From contig CAYFJO010000015.1 in NCBI GenBank assembly GCA_964343305.1, positions 1-60,648 on the forward strand: DNA of 60,648 nucleotides. The letters run 5' to 3'. The notes under the pieces are model-generated. The model searched no databases, was not told where the DNA came from, and saw only the letters and a list, made by a program, of their open reading frames with translations. This document shows, piece after piece, positions 25,538 through 33,119 of this stretch. Numbering within the stretch: position 1 is the stretch's first letter; every line of letters begins with the position of its first letter. Source of the DNA: CAYFJO01 sp964343305. Lineage in GTDB: Bacteria; Planctomycetota; Planctomycetia; Pirellulales; Pirellulaceae. The position numbers and the translations under genes are program-made.

Positions 25538-28219
25538 ATGAATAACACCGTCCTTTGGCGCATCGTTTGGAAAGAATATCGCCAGCAGCGCGCGTTCTGG
25601 TGGTCGATCGTGGCAATTGCGATGTGCGTGTTAATGATTGTCGTGGCCAGCGCGATCTACCAGGGAAAAGTCGCCACGAGCGATCATCTGTTTTCCATCG
25701 CGCTCGTCCTGCCAACACTGTACGCTCTCGGCTGTGGAGCGACGCTGTTCGCCACCGAGCATGAAAATCAGACATTCCTGTTTCAACGCTGCTTGCCCGT
25801 GGAACCCGGTCCGGTGTTTTCGGGCAAAGCGCTGTACGCCGTGTTCAGCAGCGCGGCTTTGTTTCTCGTGCTCGTGTTCTCGGCATTCATCGTTGGCGGA
25901 TTCTCGCTGCCGACGGCGAACCGATTTCCACTTTGGTGCGCGGCCGCGCTGGTCACTTCGCTCGAACTGTTCGCCTGGGGCGTTTTATTTTCGCTGTTGA
26001 TGACGCGGCCGTTGCGTGCCGCGGTGTTGGCGGTGACCATCGCTTCGCTAAACGTGCACCTGGTGATTCCGCCACTGATGGAGGATTACTCGCGGGCACA
26101 ACTTGGGCACGCAGCGTTTGGCATGGAGAGCTACCTGATCGGACTTCCGCTGCGTTGCGTCGTGGTTGTGGTACTCGCAGCGATCGACATGTGGCTCGGC
26201 TGGCATTGGTTTCGTGACAAGCCATGGCTGGGATTCGGGGGCGAAAAGAAGATTGCAGCGACCGCGGTTGACGAAAATGCGATGGGAAAACACTCTGGCT
26301 TCCAACGTCTAGTCTGGCAGGTACGGCGTCAATCGTCGCCTTACATTTGGACGTTCACCGGCATCTATTTCGCACTGATCGGTTACATCCTGCTCCATAG
26401 TTGGAGACACGGAAACACGAGTTCGCTTGTCCTTGCTGTTCACTTTCTCACGCTATTCGGTCCGCTTGCCGGAAGTTGCGTTTTCCTGAGCGACCAACAC
26501 AAACAGGGGTTTCGATTTTTGGCAGAGCGCGGCGTGAGCTTCTGGCAAATTTGGCTGAGTCGTCAGACGGTGTGGTTCGCCGTTTTGCTCGTGTGGCTGG
26601 TCGTTGCCTTGGCACTGGCCGGAATCTCGCGCATGAGCGCTCCGCACGGTCTTGGCCCGAGTGATCCAACGATTGCTGTCGTCGTTGGCTGGGTCATCAT
26701 CGGGTTTGCAACCGGACAAGCTTGTTCGATGTTCTTGCGCAACGGAATCATTGCCGCCGTGGTGGCATTGTTTGCGGCTTGGGGTTTTTGCCTTGCGACA
26801 ATGGGGACGATCTACCTGACAAGTCCAATTGCCATTTATCTCAGTGCACCGATTCCGGTGATCCTGCTGGTGGCAAGTCGTCTGCGAGTGGGCGATTGGC
26901 TGCTGGAACGCGTCAACTGGCGTGGTCGGATCCGAGCCACTGTGTCGATTGTTGTGCCGCTAGCCGTGCTGTGGATCGCGTTCATCGTTTTTCGTGTTGT
27001 CGAAATCCCGTTCGTCGATCACGGCTTTGCGATCGATGAATTTGTAACGAAACCTATGGCCGAAGAACGCAGAACTGCCGAGTTGTATCGGCAGGCGTTG
27101 GATCGAATTCCGGAAGCTCCGCACGCCGAACGCGGAACAGACGCCTACAATCAGTGGCTCGACAGCGCCGCCGCTGGTATCGGCGCAGCAATCGATACGA
27201 GCCGGCGAGAAACATGCATGTTGCTCGATCCGGCCAGAAAGACGTCCGAGATCGTCGGATACGACAACCGATTTGGACTGGGGCAGATCGTGATCGACCG
27301 TGGAGATCTATGCTTGCAACGTGGCGACTTGGATGAGTCGCTGGAACACTATCTCGCTGCGTTGCGAATGGCCCGGCATTTTCGCAACAAAGCCAGTTGG
27401 CACGGCCATCTTTCAGCAGATCAAATCGAAGCGGCCGTGTATTCGTCGCTGAACCAATGGGCCGCTCATGAGGACCAAACGAGCGAGCAAATTCGCCGTG
27501 GGATGGACCAGGTCGTTCGATGGACGCGCGACCTTGCCTCCCGTTCGAGTAGCATCAAATTCGACTACCTCTTTCAAAGATCGCTGGTGGAAGACTTCAA
27601 CGACGCCCGCCAGGCCATCTTTGGCACCGAGCAACAACCGCTGTTTTATGGCATCGACTATGTGCCTTGGGAAGCGATGCGAACACGACGCTTGATCAAC
27701 ACACAGTGCCAATGGAATCTAGAAAGCCTGCGGGCTGCCGAAGGCGCGATCAAGAATAATGTACCGCATGCGAAAATCATCGGCGATGATTGGCACACGC
27801 GGCATGAGCAACTCGCCAAGTGGACAAGAACCACGCCAGTCGTCGCCTGGTCGACGGGCCTCGATTTCTATCAACTAACTACCGCCGAATTCCGTGCCGT
27901 CGCGCGACGCAGGGTTGCCCCCGTGGTGCTGGCCCTTCAAGCATGGCGAACAGATCATGGTCGACTTCCCGAAAAGCTGAACCAACTTAAGCCAGATTAT
28001 CTCGATGATTTGCCGCTCGATCCCTATTCGACACGGCCATTCGTTTTCTTCCCGCAAGGTGTCCGCGAAAAAATCTCCACCCGCTCGTCTTTGCTCAATG
28101 GTAGTGTCGAGGTGAAACGACCGTTTCTATGGATCAACTTGCCGGATGCCAAGTCCGCTGATGTTACGAAGATTGACGTGCTTCGAATGGGTTGCTTGAT
28201 CGAAATCGCCGGACCGTAG
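25538..28219 (+). CDS. Giant ABC-2-type permease with a C-terminal soluble domain
   Basis: 893 residues. The first half contains about 12 membrane segments in two ABC-2-like blocks (from VLWRIVWKEYRQQRAFWWSI and, after a cytoplasmic linker, from IYFALIGYILLHSW), so one polypeptide may supply both halves of the channel. After residue about 510 comes a soluble helical region with a TPR-like stretch (LCLQRGDLDESLEHYLAALR), and the end carries the motif ALQAWRTDHGRLPEKLNQLK followed by YLDDLPLDPYSTRPF, which is common at the C-termini of planctomycete proteins. The topology puts this region outside the membrane, perhaps periplasmic. The gene is 6 bp after the ATPase gene. Ordinary YtrC/D-type permeases are half this size. 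Confidence 0.8.
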   Translation: MNNTVLWRIVWKEYRQQRAFWWSIVAIAMCVLMIVVASAIYQGKVATSDHLFSIALVLPTLYALGCGATLFATEHENQTFLFQRCLPVEPGPVFSGKALYAVFSSAALFLVLVFSAFIVGGFSLPTANRFPLWCAAALVTSLELFAWGVLFSLLMTRPLRAAVLAVTIASLNVHLVIPPLMEDYSRAQLGHAAFGMESYLIGLPLRCVVVVVLAAIDMWLGWHWFRDKPWLGFGGEKKIAATAVDENAMGKHSGFQRLVWQVRRQSSPYIWTFTGIYFALIGYILLHSWRHGNTSSLVLAVHFLTLFGPLAGSCVFLSDQHKQGFRFLAERGVSFWQIWLSRQTVWFAVLLVWLVVALALAGISRMSAPHGLGPSDPTIAVVVGWVIIGFATGQACSMFLRNGIIAAVVALFAAWGFCLATMGTIYLTSPIAIYLSAPIPVILLVASRLRVGDWLLERVNWRGRIRATVSIVVPLAVLWIAFIVFRVVEIPFVDHGFAIDEFVTKPMAEERRTAELYRQALDRIPEAPHAERGTDAYNQWLDSAAAGIGAAIDTSRRETCMLLDPARKTSEIVGYDNRFGLGQIVIDRGDLCLQRGDLDESLEHYLAALRMARHFRNKASWHGHLSADQIEAAVYSSLNQWAAHEDQTSEQIRRGMDQVVRWTRDLASRSSSIKFDYLFQRSLVEDFNDARQAIFGTEQQPLFYGIDYVPWEAMRTRRLINTQCQWNLESLRAAEGAIKNNVPHAKIIGDDWHTRHEQLAKWTRTTPVVAWSTGLDFYQLTTAEFRAVARRRVAPVVLALQAWRTDHGRLPEKLNQLKPDYLDDLPLDPYSTRPFVFFPQGVREKISTRSSLLNGSVEVKRPFLWINLPDAKSADVTKIDVLRMGCLIEIAGP

Positions 28220-28269
28220 CACAGCCAGGTTGGCTGTCGATACCAGAGCAGACCGGCCGCCTGTGCTAC
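28216..28269. repeat. REPIN-like pair with GTAG feet between convergent genes
   Basis: The ends are GTAGCACAG (28216-28224) and CTGTGCTAC (28261-28269). The left unit forms ACAGCCA-GGT-TGGCTGT; the right unit forms a weaker stem around CCGGCCG. The stop codons of both convergent flanking genes lie inside the arms (TAG at 28217 on plus, 28266 on minus), so the element also serves as their shared 3' end and probably as a bidirectional terminator. Confidence 0.7.
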
Positions 28270-29531
28270 TCGTCGCTATTCGAACGAAGCTTCCATTCTT
28301 TATCAACGATCAATCGTGCACCGCGGCGGTACGTCATGTATGACCAGGCCCATTGCAACACGACCAGCAAGCGATTGCGAAAACCGGTCAGGAAATAAAT
28401 GTGCACAACGAGCCAAGTTAGCCACGCGAAGAAGCCGCGGAATTTCCAGCCGCCCACTTGTGCCACCGCGCGGTTGCGGCCGATCGTGGCCATGATGCCT
28501 TTGTCTTTGAAGCAAAATTCTTCTCGCGGTTGTTCTTTCAGGTCACGGCGAATCGTGCGGGCGATGAAGCGGCCTTGCTGGACGGCAACCGGAGCGGTCC
28601 CGGGAAGCGGCTCGTCGTTTTCATCGAATCGGGCCTGGTCGCCGGCGATGAAAACTTCAGGATGGTCGGGGAGGCTGAGATCGGATTCGACGAAAATGCG
28701 ACCCTGCCGGTCGGTTTTGAGCCCCAGCTTTTCTCCTAGACTGGATGCTTGGACTCCTGCCGCCCAAATCACCGTGCTTGCGCGAATCGTTTCGTCGCCG
28801 ACTTGGACGCCATCATCGTCGACGTGCGAGACTTTGCTTGACGTCCAAATCTGAACGCCCAGCGATTCGAGGTCGCGGACGGCGCGGTCGGAAAGGTCTT
28901 CGTCGAACATCGGTAAGATGCCCGGGCCCGCTTCCATCAAGAAAACACGTGTAAGTTTCGCATTGATTGATCGAAAGTCTTTGGCCAAAGTGTAGCGGCT
29001 CATTTCGCCAATCGCGCCGGCAAGTTCCACACCTGTCGGTCCACCGCCCACGATGACAAACGTTAGGTGTTTGCGAACGGCTTCTTGATCGTTGCATCGT
29101 TCCGCTTTTTCGAAAGCAAGCAGGATGCGACGCCGAATCTCGGTCGCTTGCTCGATCGTTTTCAAACCGGGGGCGTCTTGCTCCCAATCGTCTTGCCCGA
29201 AATAGCAGTGCGTCGCGCCGCAGGCGAGCATCAAATAGTTGTAGTCGAGCGTGCCAAAATCGGTGGTGACCGTCTTCGCTTCGAGATCGGCCGAAGTGAC
29301 CGTGCCTTGCAGCACTTTGATGTTCCGATACGGCGCGAGGATGTTGCGAACAGGAACCGCGATGTCGGCAGGGCTCAGGCCCGCGGTGGCAACTTGATAC
29401 AGCAGCGGTTGAAAAAGATGGTGGTTGCGGCGATCGACGACGGTGACTTCGACGTCCCGAACGTTCGCCAGCTTCTTTGCCGCGTTCAGTCCGGCGAATC
29501 CGGCTCCGACGATCACAGCCTGTTTCGGCAC
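28266..29531 (-). CDS. ndh: Type II NADH dehydrogenase (NDH-2)
   Basis: 421 residues. N-terminal FAD Rossmann motif AVIVGAGFAGLNAAKKL, the family motif HHLFQPLLYQVATAGLSP, a second (NADH) Rossmann motif FVIVGGGPTGVELAGAIGEM, the FAD-contact IAGDQARF, and a C-terminal amphipathic region FRGFFAWLTWLVVHIYFLTG that anchors it to the membrane surface. It oxidises NADH and reduces quinone without pumping protons. The GTG at 29531 starts directly at the FAD motif; a longer frame would run back into the reductase gene upstream. The gene begins 6 bp after that gene's stop, with AAGGCAAGAG as a likely ribosome site inside it, so the two are co-translated. Confidence 0.92.
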   Translation of the reverse strand: MPKQAVIVGAGFAGLNAAKKLANVRDVEVTVVDRRNHHLFQPLLYQVATAGLSPADIAVPVRNILAPYRNIKVLQGTVTSADLEAKTVTTDFGTLDYNYLMLACGATHCYFGQDDWEQDAPGLKTIEQATEIRRRILLAFEKAERCNDQEAVRKHLTFVIVGGGPTGVELAGAIGEMSRYTLAKDFRSINAKLTRVFLMEAGPGILPMFDEDLSDRAVRDLESLGVQIWTSSKVSHVDDDGVQVGDETIRASTVIWAAGVQASSLGEKLGLKTDRQGRIFVESDLSLPDHPEVFIAGDQARFDENDEPLPGTAPVAVQQGRFIARTIRRDLKEQPREEFCFKDKGIMATIGRNRAVAQVGGWKFRGFFAWLTWLVVHIYFLTGFRNRLLVVLQWAWSYMTYRRGARLIVDKEWKLRSNSDE

Positions 29532-29536
29532 GATAT

Positions 29537-30607
29537 CTAGCTCTTGCCTTTCTGACTTGCCGCCCGGCTCATCTTTTCGCCAATCAACGCGATCTTGTGA
29601 TCGTGCAATCGCTTTTCGTTCAGCCAATAGGGGCTGGTGATTTCTTTGAACGCGTAGATCGCGGCTTGGATGCCCTCGGCCCAAGCGACCGCGATTAACT
29701 TAATGTCGCCGTGTACGTCGCCAACGGCAAACACACCCGCGCGGCTGGTTTCGAAGTACGGATCGATCGAAATGCTGCCGTCGTCGTTCAGTTGCACGCC
29801 GAGCCGCTCGAACGTCTCTTTCGCGGACAAGAATCCGATTTGAACAATGGCAACATCGCAATCAATTTTGTCGCCGCTCGTCAGTGTCGCTTTGATCTGG
29901 TCGCCGGCAAACTCAGCGCCGGTGACTTCGGTGCTCGCGTGGACGCGACCGCCAGACTCGACGATACGACGCAATGTGTCTGCCTTGCCGACGGGTGTCT
30001 CTTCGCGCACGATCAAGTCCACTTCGCCGCCACGGTGCAAGATCATGACTGCCGCGTCGAGCGCGGAATCACCGCCGCCCACGACCAGCGCCGTGTTGCC
30101 TTCATAGTCGCCGATTTTTGGCGTCTTGTAGTAGACCTTTTTCGATTCGAGTTGATCGAGCACGGCCAGCCGTCGCGGATAATGAAGCAACCCGCAGGCA
30201 ATGATCGTTTTGCGACACAAATAGGTGCCGTTGCTGGTGACGACGCGCTTCAGCGGATCGTCCTTTTCGGTTTGCTCGGTTTCTTCGATCGTGACCAGTT
30301 CTTCATTGAATCGAAATTGCACCAGTGAGTCGAGTGCCTGGCGAAACGTTCGTTCGGAAAGTTCTTCTCCCGTGATACCGTCGGGAAAGCCGGGGATGTC
30401 GACGATCTTTTTGTCCGCGTACAAAAACTGGGGCTGCCCTCCCGGTTTGTCTTTGGCTTCGATAACCAGTGTCGTCAGTCCGCGATGGGCGGTCGTCAAA
30501 CTCGCAGCCAAACCGGCTGGCCCCGCACCGATGATGATCACGTCCCAATAGTCAAGACTGTCAAAGTCGAAATCGGGATCAAGCGTGGTGACTTTGAAAT
30601 CGGCCAT
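29537..30607 (-). CDS. Ferredoxin/flavodoxin-NADP+ reductase, thioredoxin-reductase-like type
   Basis: 356 residues with FAD motif DVIIIGAGPAGLAASL, NADPH motif ALVVGGGDSALDAAV and FAD-contact VFAVGDVHGD. It resembles thioredoxin reductase but lacks the redox CxxC: the position reads IIACGLLHYPRRL. The segment GGQPQFLYADKKIVDIPGFP matches the plant-independent FNR (YumC) type, so electron transfer between NADPH and ferredoxin or flavodoxin is the best call. The first 20 residues form an acidic extension (TTLDPDFDFDSLDYW). The ATG at 30607 is preceded by GGGAGAAACG. It heads a two-gene operon with NDH-2, giving a pair that handles NADPH and NADH electrons. Confidence 0.85.
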   Translation of the reverse strand: MADFKVTTLDPDFDFDSLDYWDVIIIGAGPAGLAASLTTAHRGLTTLVIEAKDKPGGQPQFLYADKKIVDIPGFPDGITGEELSERTFRQALDSLVQFRFNEELVTIEETEQTEKDDPLKRVVTSNGTYLCRKTIIACGLLHYPRRLAVLDQLESKKVYYKTPKIGDYEGNTALVVGGGDSALDAAVMILHRGGEVDLIVREETPVGKADTLRRIVESGGRVHASTEVTGAEFAGDQIKATLTSGDKIDCDVAIVQIGFLSAKETFERLGVQLNDDGSISIDPYFETSRAGVFAVGDVHGDIKLIAVAWAEGIQAAIYAFKEITSPYWLNEKRLHDHKIALIGEKMSRAASQKGKS

Positions 30608-30785
30608 GATCGTTTCTCCCTCGTCAATCTGAACGAATTCGGTGAATTCTGTCTATTGGTTGATTGCACACAATCAAAAATACGGACATGATATTACGCA
30701 CATCAGGTTCGTCAGAAAGCTCTGTAGACGTGTTTACTGACACCGCAAGTATTTGATCCGGCGAAACGAACCCTAACCGATTTTC

Positions 30786-30854
30786 GTGTGCCACTGGCTC
30801 TGCCAGTGTCCCTCGGATGATTCGTTGCAAGCACTGGCAGAGCCAGTGGCACAC
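30786..30854. repeat. Perfect 23-bp inverted repeat pair (double hairpin)
   Basis: The arms 30786-30808 and 30832-30854 are exact reverse complements, separated by 23 bp. Each arm also folds on itself: CACTGGC-TCT-GCCAGTG. The architecture is the same as the REPIN-like elements elsewhere in the window, but the foot reads GTGTGC instead of GTAG. It lies in the divergent region between the reductase and lactonase genes. Confidence 0.75.
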
Positions 30855-30905
30855 ACATAACCTCACAGTTCATTCGTCATTCAGCAACGATATGAGGAGC
30901 CCACC

Positions 30906-32015
30906 ATGACCAAGCAAAACGAAACACCAGCAGTCGATCGACGATCCTTTCTTACCGCGGCGACCGCTCTGACCGCGACCGCTGCAACCTCGAGCTTGTT
31001 CGGTCGCGAATACGGCCCCGGTGCTCCGCCAGTGCGGTATCCTGACGCCGACATCTTGGTCCTCGACGACCGATTCAAGAAATACAAACTTGGCAATTCG
31101 TCAATTCAGCGCCTCTATCACAGCCAGAATATGCTCTGGGCAGAAGGACCGGCTTGGAACGCCGTGGGCCGCTATCTGTTGTGGAGCGACATTCCCAACA
31201 ATGTTCAAATGCGTTGGCTCGAAGAAGACGGCCATGTCAGCACGTTCCGCAACCCGGCCGGCAACAGCAACGGCAACACGTTCGACTACCAAGGCCGCCA
31301 GATTTCCTGCCAACACGGCCCACGCCGCGTTGTTCGTTACGAACACACCGGCAAAGTCACGGTGATCGCCAGCGAATACAACGGCAAGTCGCTTAACGCC
31401 CCGAACGACGCAGTTGTCCATCCAGAAGACGGAGCGATCTGGTTCACTGATCCTGGCTACGGCGGCTTGATGAACTACGAAGGCACACGCGCCACAACTG
31501 GCTCGCCGCAGCCCTATCAAAAGGAAGCGATCTATCGTTTCGACGTGAAGACCGGCAAGCTGGCCCAAGTCGCCGACGAGATTTTCAAACCGAACGGCCT
31601 GTGTTTTTCGCTCGACTACAAAAAGTTGTACGTTGCCGACACCGGCGCGTCGCACTATGAAACCGCCCCAAAGAACATCCGCGTCTGGGACGTCGATGGC
31701 CCGACGCTAAAGAACGGCCGCGAATTTGCATCGATGGAACTGGAAATGGCCGACGGCGAAAAGAAAGCCGGCTTCGCCGACGGCATCCGAGCCGACACCG
31801 ACGGCAACATCTGGGCCAGCGCCGGCTGGGTCGGCGACGGCTACGACGGCGTCCACATCTTCGCCCCCAACGGCGACCGCATCGGCCAGATTCTGCTACC
31901 AGAAATTTGCTCCAACGTCTGCTTCGGCGGCACCAAACGCAATCGCCTTTTCATGACCGGCAGCACGTCGCTGTACGCGGTTTATGTCGAAACGCAAGGT
32001 GCCCATATTACATAG
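30906..32015 (+). CDS. Tat-exported SMP-30/gluconolactonase-like protein
   Basis: 369 residues. The N-terminus has a twin-arginine signal (VDRRSFLTAATALTATAATS), so the folded protein is exported. The body is the six-bladed SMP-30 propeller: LWAEGPAWNAVGRYLLWSDI, GNTFDYQGRQISCQHGPRRV, SLNAPNDAVVHPEDGAIWFT, KPNGLCFSLDYKKLYVADTG and FADGIRADTDGNIWASAGWV. The metal-binding Glu, Asn and Asp positions of the family are present. It probably hydrolyses a sugar lactone; the ring type is not known. GAGGAG at 30894-30899 is the ribosome site. It is divergent from the reductase operon. Confidence 0.88.
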   Translation: MTKQNETPAVDRRSFLTAATALTATAATSSLFGREYGPGAPPVRYPDADILVLDDRFKKYKLGNSSIQRLYHSQNMLWAEGPAWNAVGRYLLWSDIPNNVQMRWLEEDGHVSTFRNPAGNSNGNTFDYQGRQISCQHGPRRVVRYEHTGKVTVIASEYNGKSLNAPNDAVVHPEDGAIWFTDPGYGGLMNYEGTRATTGSPQPYQKEAIYRFDVKTGKLAQVADEIFKPNGLCFSLDYKKLYVADTGASHYETAPKNIRVWDVDGPTLKNGREFASMELEMADGEKKAGFADGIRADTDGNIWASAGWVGDGYDGVHIFAPNGDRIGQILLPEICSNVCFGGTKRNRLFMTGSTSLYAVYVETQGAHIT

Positions 32016-32118
32016 TCCAGCGTTTCAAGTTCGGCGATAATGCAAAGCATGACTCCACATCTCACCAAAGATCTTTCAGACGCGTTGCACGCAAATCCCT
32101 TGATCGACTTTCCGTCGT

Positions 32119-32505
32119 CTACCAGAGAATTGAGACACCGTACTTGGCAATGTTTGCATCGCCGCTGACAAGATGAAAACCTCCGTGCTGAGTTTGGGAG
32201 ACGAGAAGGCGATCAAAGAGATCGCCATGATGTGGTGGCAACGATTCCAAACCAAGAATGTCATCCAACAGAATCGGCTCGAGCTGTAGACCGTTGACTT
32301 TCTGCTGTTCGTCCAGCACGTCGGTCAGCGAAAGACGCAAAGAGAGCTTGCCGAGTTGCTGTTTAATTTGGATTTCCCAAACGCTGACCAAGCTCAGGTG
32401 CAACGTGTTGGCAGGCGACGAGCAATCTACCAAAACATTAGCTGGCAAACGGCCTTGATCATCGTCCCACCAAATGAACGCGTGTGTATCGAAAAGCAGC
32501 TTCAC
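32119..32505 (-). CDS. PIN-domain toxin (VapC-like)
   Basis: 128 residues forming a complete PIN domain. The metal-binding acidic residues are visible in LLFDTHAFIWW (Asp6), SVWEIQIKQQLGKL (Glu), DLFDRLLVSQ (Asp) and LVSGDANIAKYG (Asp). PIN toxins of this COG3744-like subgroup are ribonucleases held inactive by a small partner. The ATG overlaps the stop of the upstream antitoxin-like gene (ATGA), typical of such operons. The module sits between the lactonase and oxidoreductase genes, in an otherwise housekeeping-like region. Confidence 0.88.
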   Translation of the reverse strand: MKLLFDTHAFIWWDDDQGRLPANVLVDCSSPANTLHLSLVSVWEIQIKQQLGKLSLRLSLTDVLDEQQKVNGLQLEPILLDDILGLESLPPHHGDLFDRLLVSQTQHGGFHLVSGDANIAKYGVSILW

Positions 32506-32729
32506 CGATTGTCACCCAACCAGAAATCATCTGACAGCGGAGCATCAAAATCGTCGGCCACAGTCCACGCTCCTTCATGGAGTCCCGCAACACGCTGCCG
32601 AGCTTCATCTCGATTCGCCAATGTTGGATCGAGCTTACCTCTCAACCAAGTGAGTAGCATATGTTGGTCGTTGATTGAGAGCGACTCCGCGGCGGCCTCG
32701 ATTTCAGCCAGGGTCGGGTTCTCAGACAT
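32502..32729 (-). CDS. Antitoxin-like protein paired with the PIN toxin
   Basis: 75 residues, acidic. A helical N-terminus (TLAEIEAAAESLSINDQHML) is followed by an unstructured tail rich in Asp and Trp ending AWTVADDFDAPLSDDFWLGD. Tails with a D-F-D-x-P-L pattern are typical of DUF2281-type antitoxins, which wrap around the toxin active site. The ATG at 32729 is preferred over upstream in-frame starts within the preceding gene. Its last codon overlaps the PIN gene. DNA-binding ability is not evident, so the preceding RHH-like protein might supply repression. Confidence 0.75.
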   Translation of the reverse strand: MSENPTLAEIEAAAESLSINDQHMLLTWLRGKLDPTLANRDEARQRVAGLHEGAWTVADDFDAPLSDDFWLGDNR

Positions 32730-32739
32730 TGATTGACTC

Positions 32740-33003
32740 CTAACTTGCGCTGCTGTTAGTGTCGAAGAATTGGTCATATAACTCGTCGCAATTCTCGTAA
32801 AGCTTGCCACCCAACGGCCGACTCAATTCGCCAATCGTTTTCGACAATCGAGCCGCGGCGGATTCGCAAGTTGTTGGATCGTCCAACGTGAGTCGCTCCA
32901 AAATCTCATGGACGAGGTGGTCGAGCGTCGTATTCCGATCCGCAGCGATCCGTTGCGCACGATCGGCGAGTTGGTGGTCGACGCTCAGAATAGTTGTGGT
33001 CAT
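32740..33003 (-). CDS. Small RHH/DUF6364-like putative antitoxin
   Basis: 87 residues. MTTTILSVDHQLADRAQRIA followed by NTTLDHLVHEILERL has the strand-helix-helix pattern of ribbon-helix-helix antitoxins such as DUF6364, and the C-terminus (GKLYENCDELYDQFF) looks like a toxin-wrapping tail. It ends 10 bp before the second antitoxin-like gene and shares its strand, so all three are likely one transcript. It could be a second antitoxin or the autorepressor of the module. Assigned by pattern, without database support. Confidence 0.62.
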   Translation of the reverse strand: MTTTILSVDHQLADRAQRIAADRNTTLDHLVHEILERLTLDDPTTCESAAARLSKTIGELSRPLGGKLYENCDELYDQFFDTNSSAS

Positions 33004-33119
33004 GATTCATCCTTTTCAACTCACGAAGTTGATTTGTTACTGCCACACTTCATTTTAGGCGAATCTCGTTCTGACTCAAGCGAGTTTGGAATTCGAGAAT
33101 TCGAGCAAACTGTCGCAAA

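Noticed and set aside
29537..30607. Calling this gene thioredoxin reductase
   Set aside because: The CxxC redox pair is missing (IIACGLLHYP), and the GGQPQFLY segment fits ferredoxin-NADP reductase.
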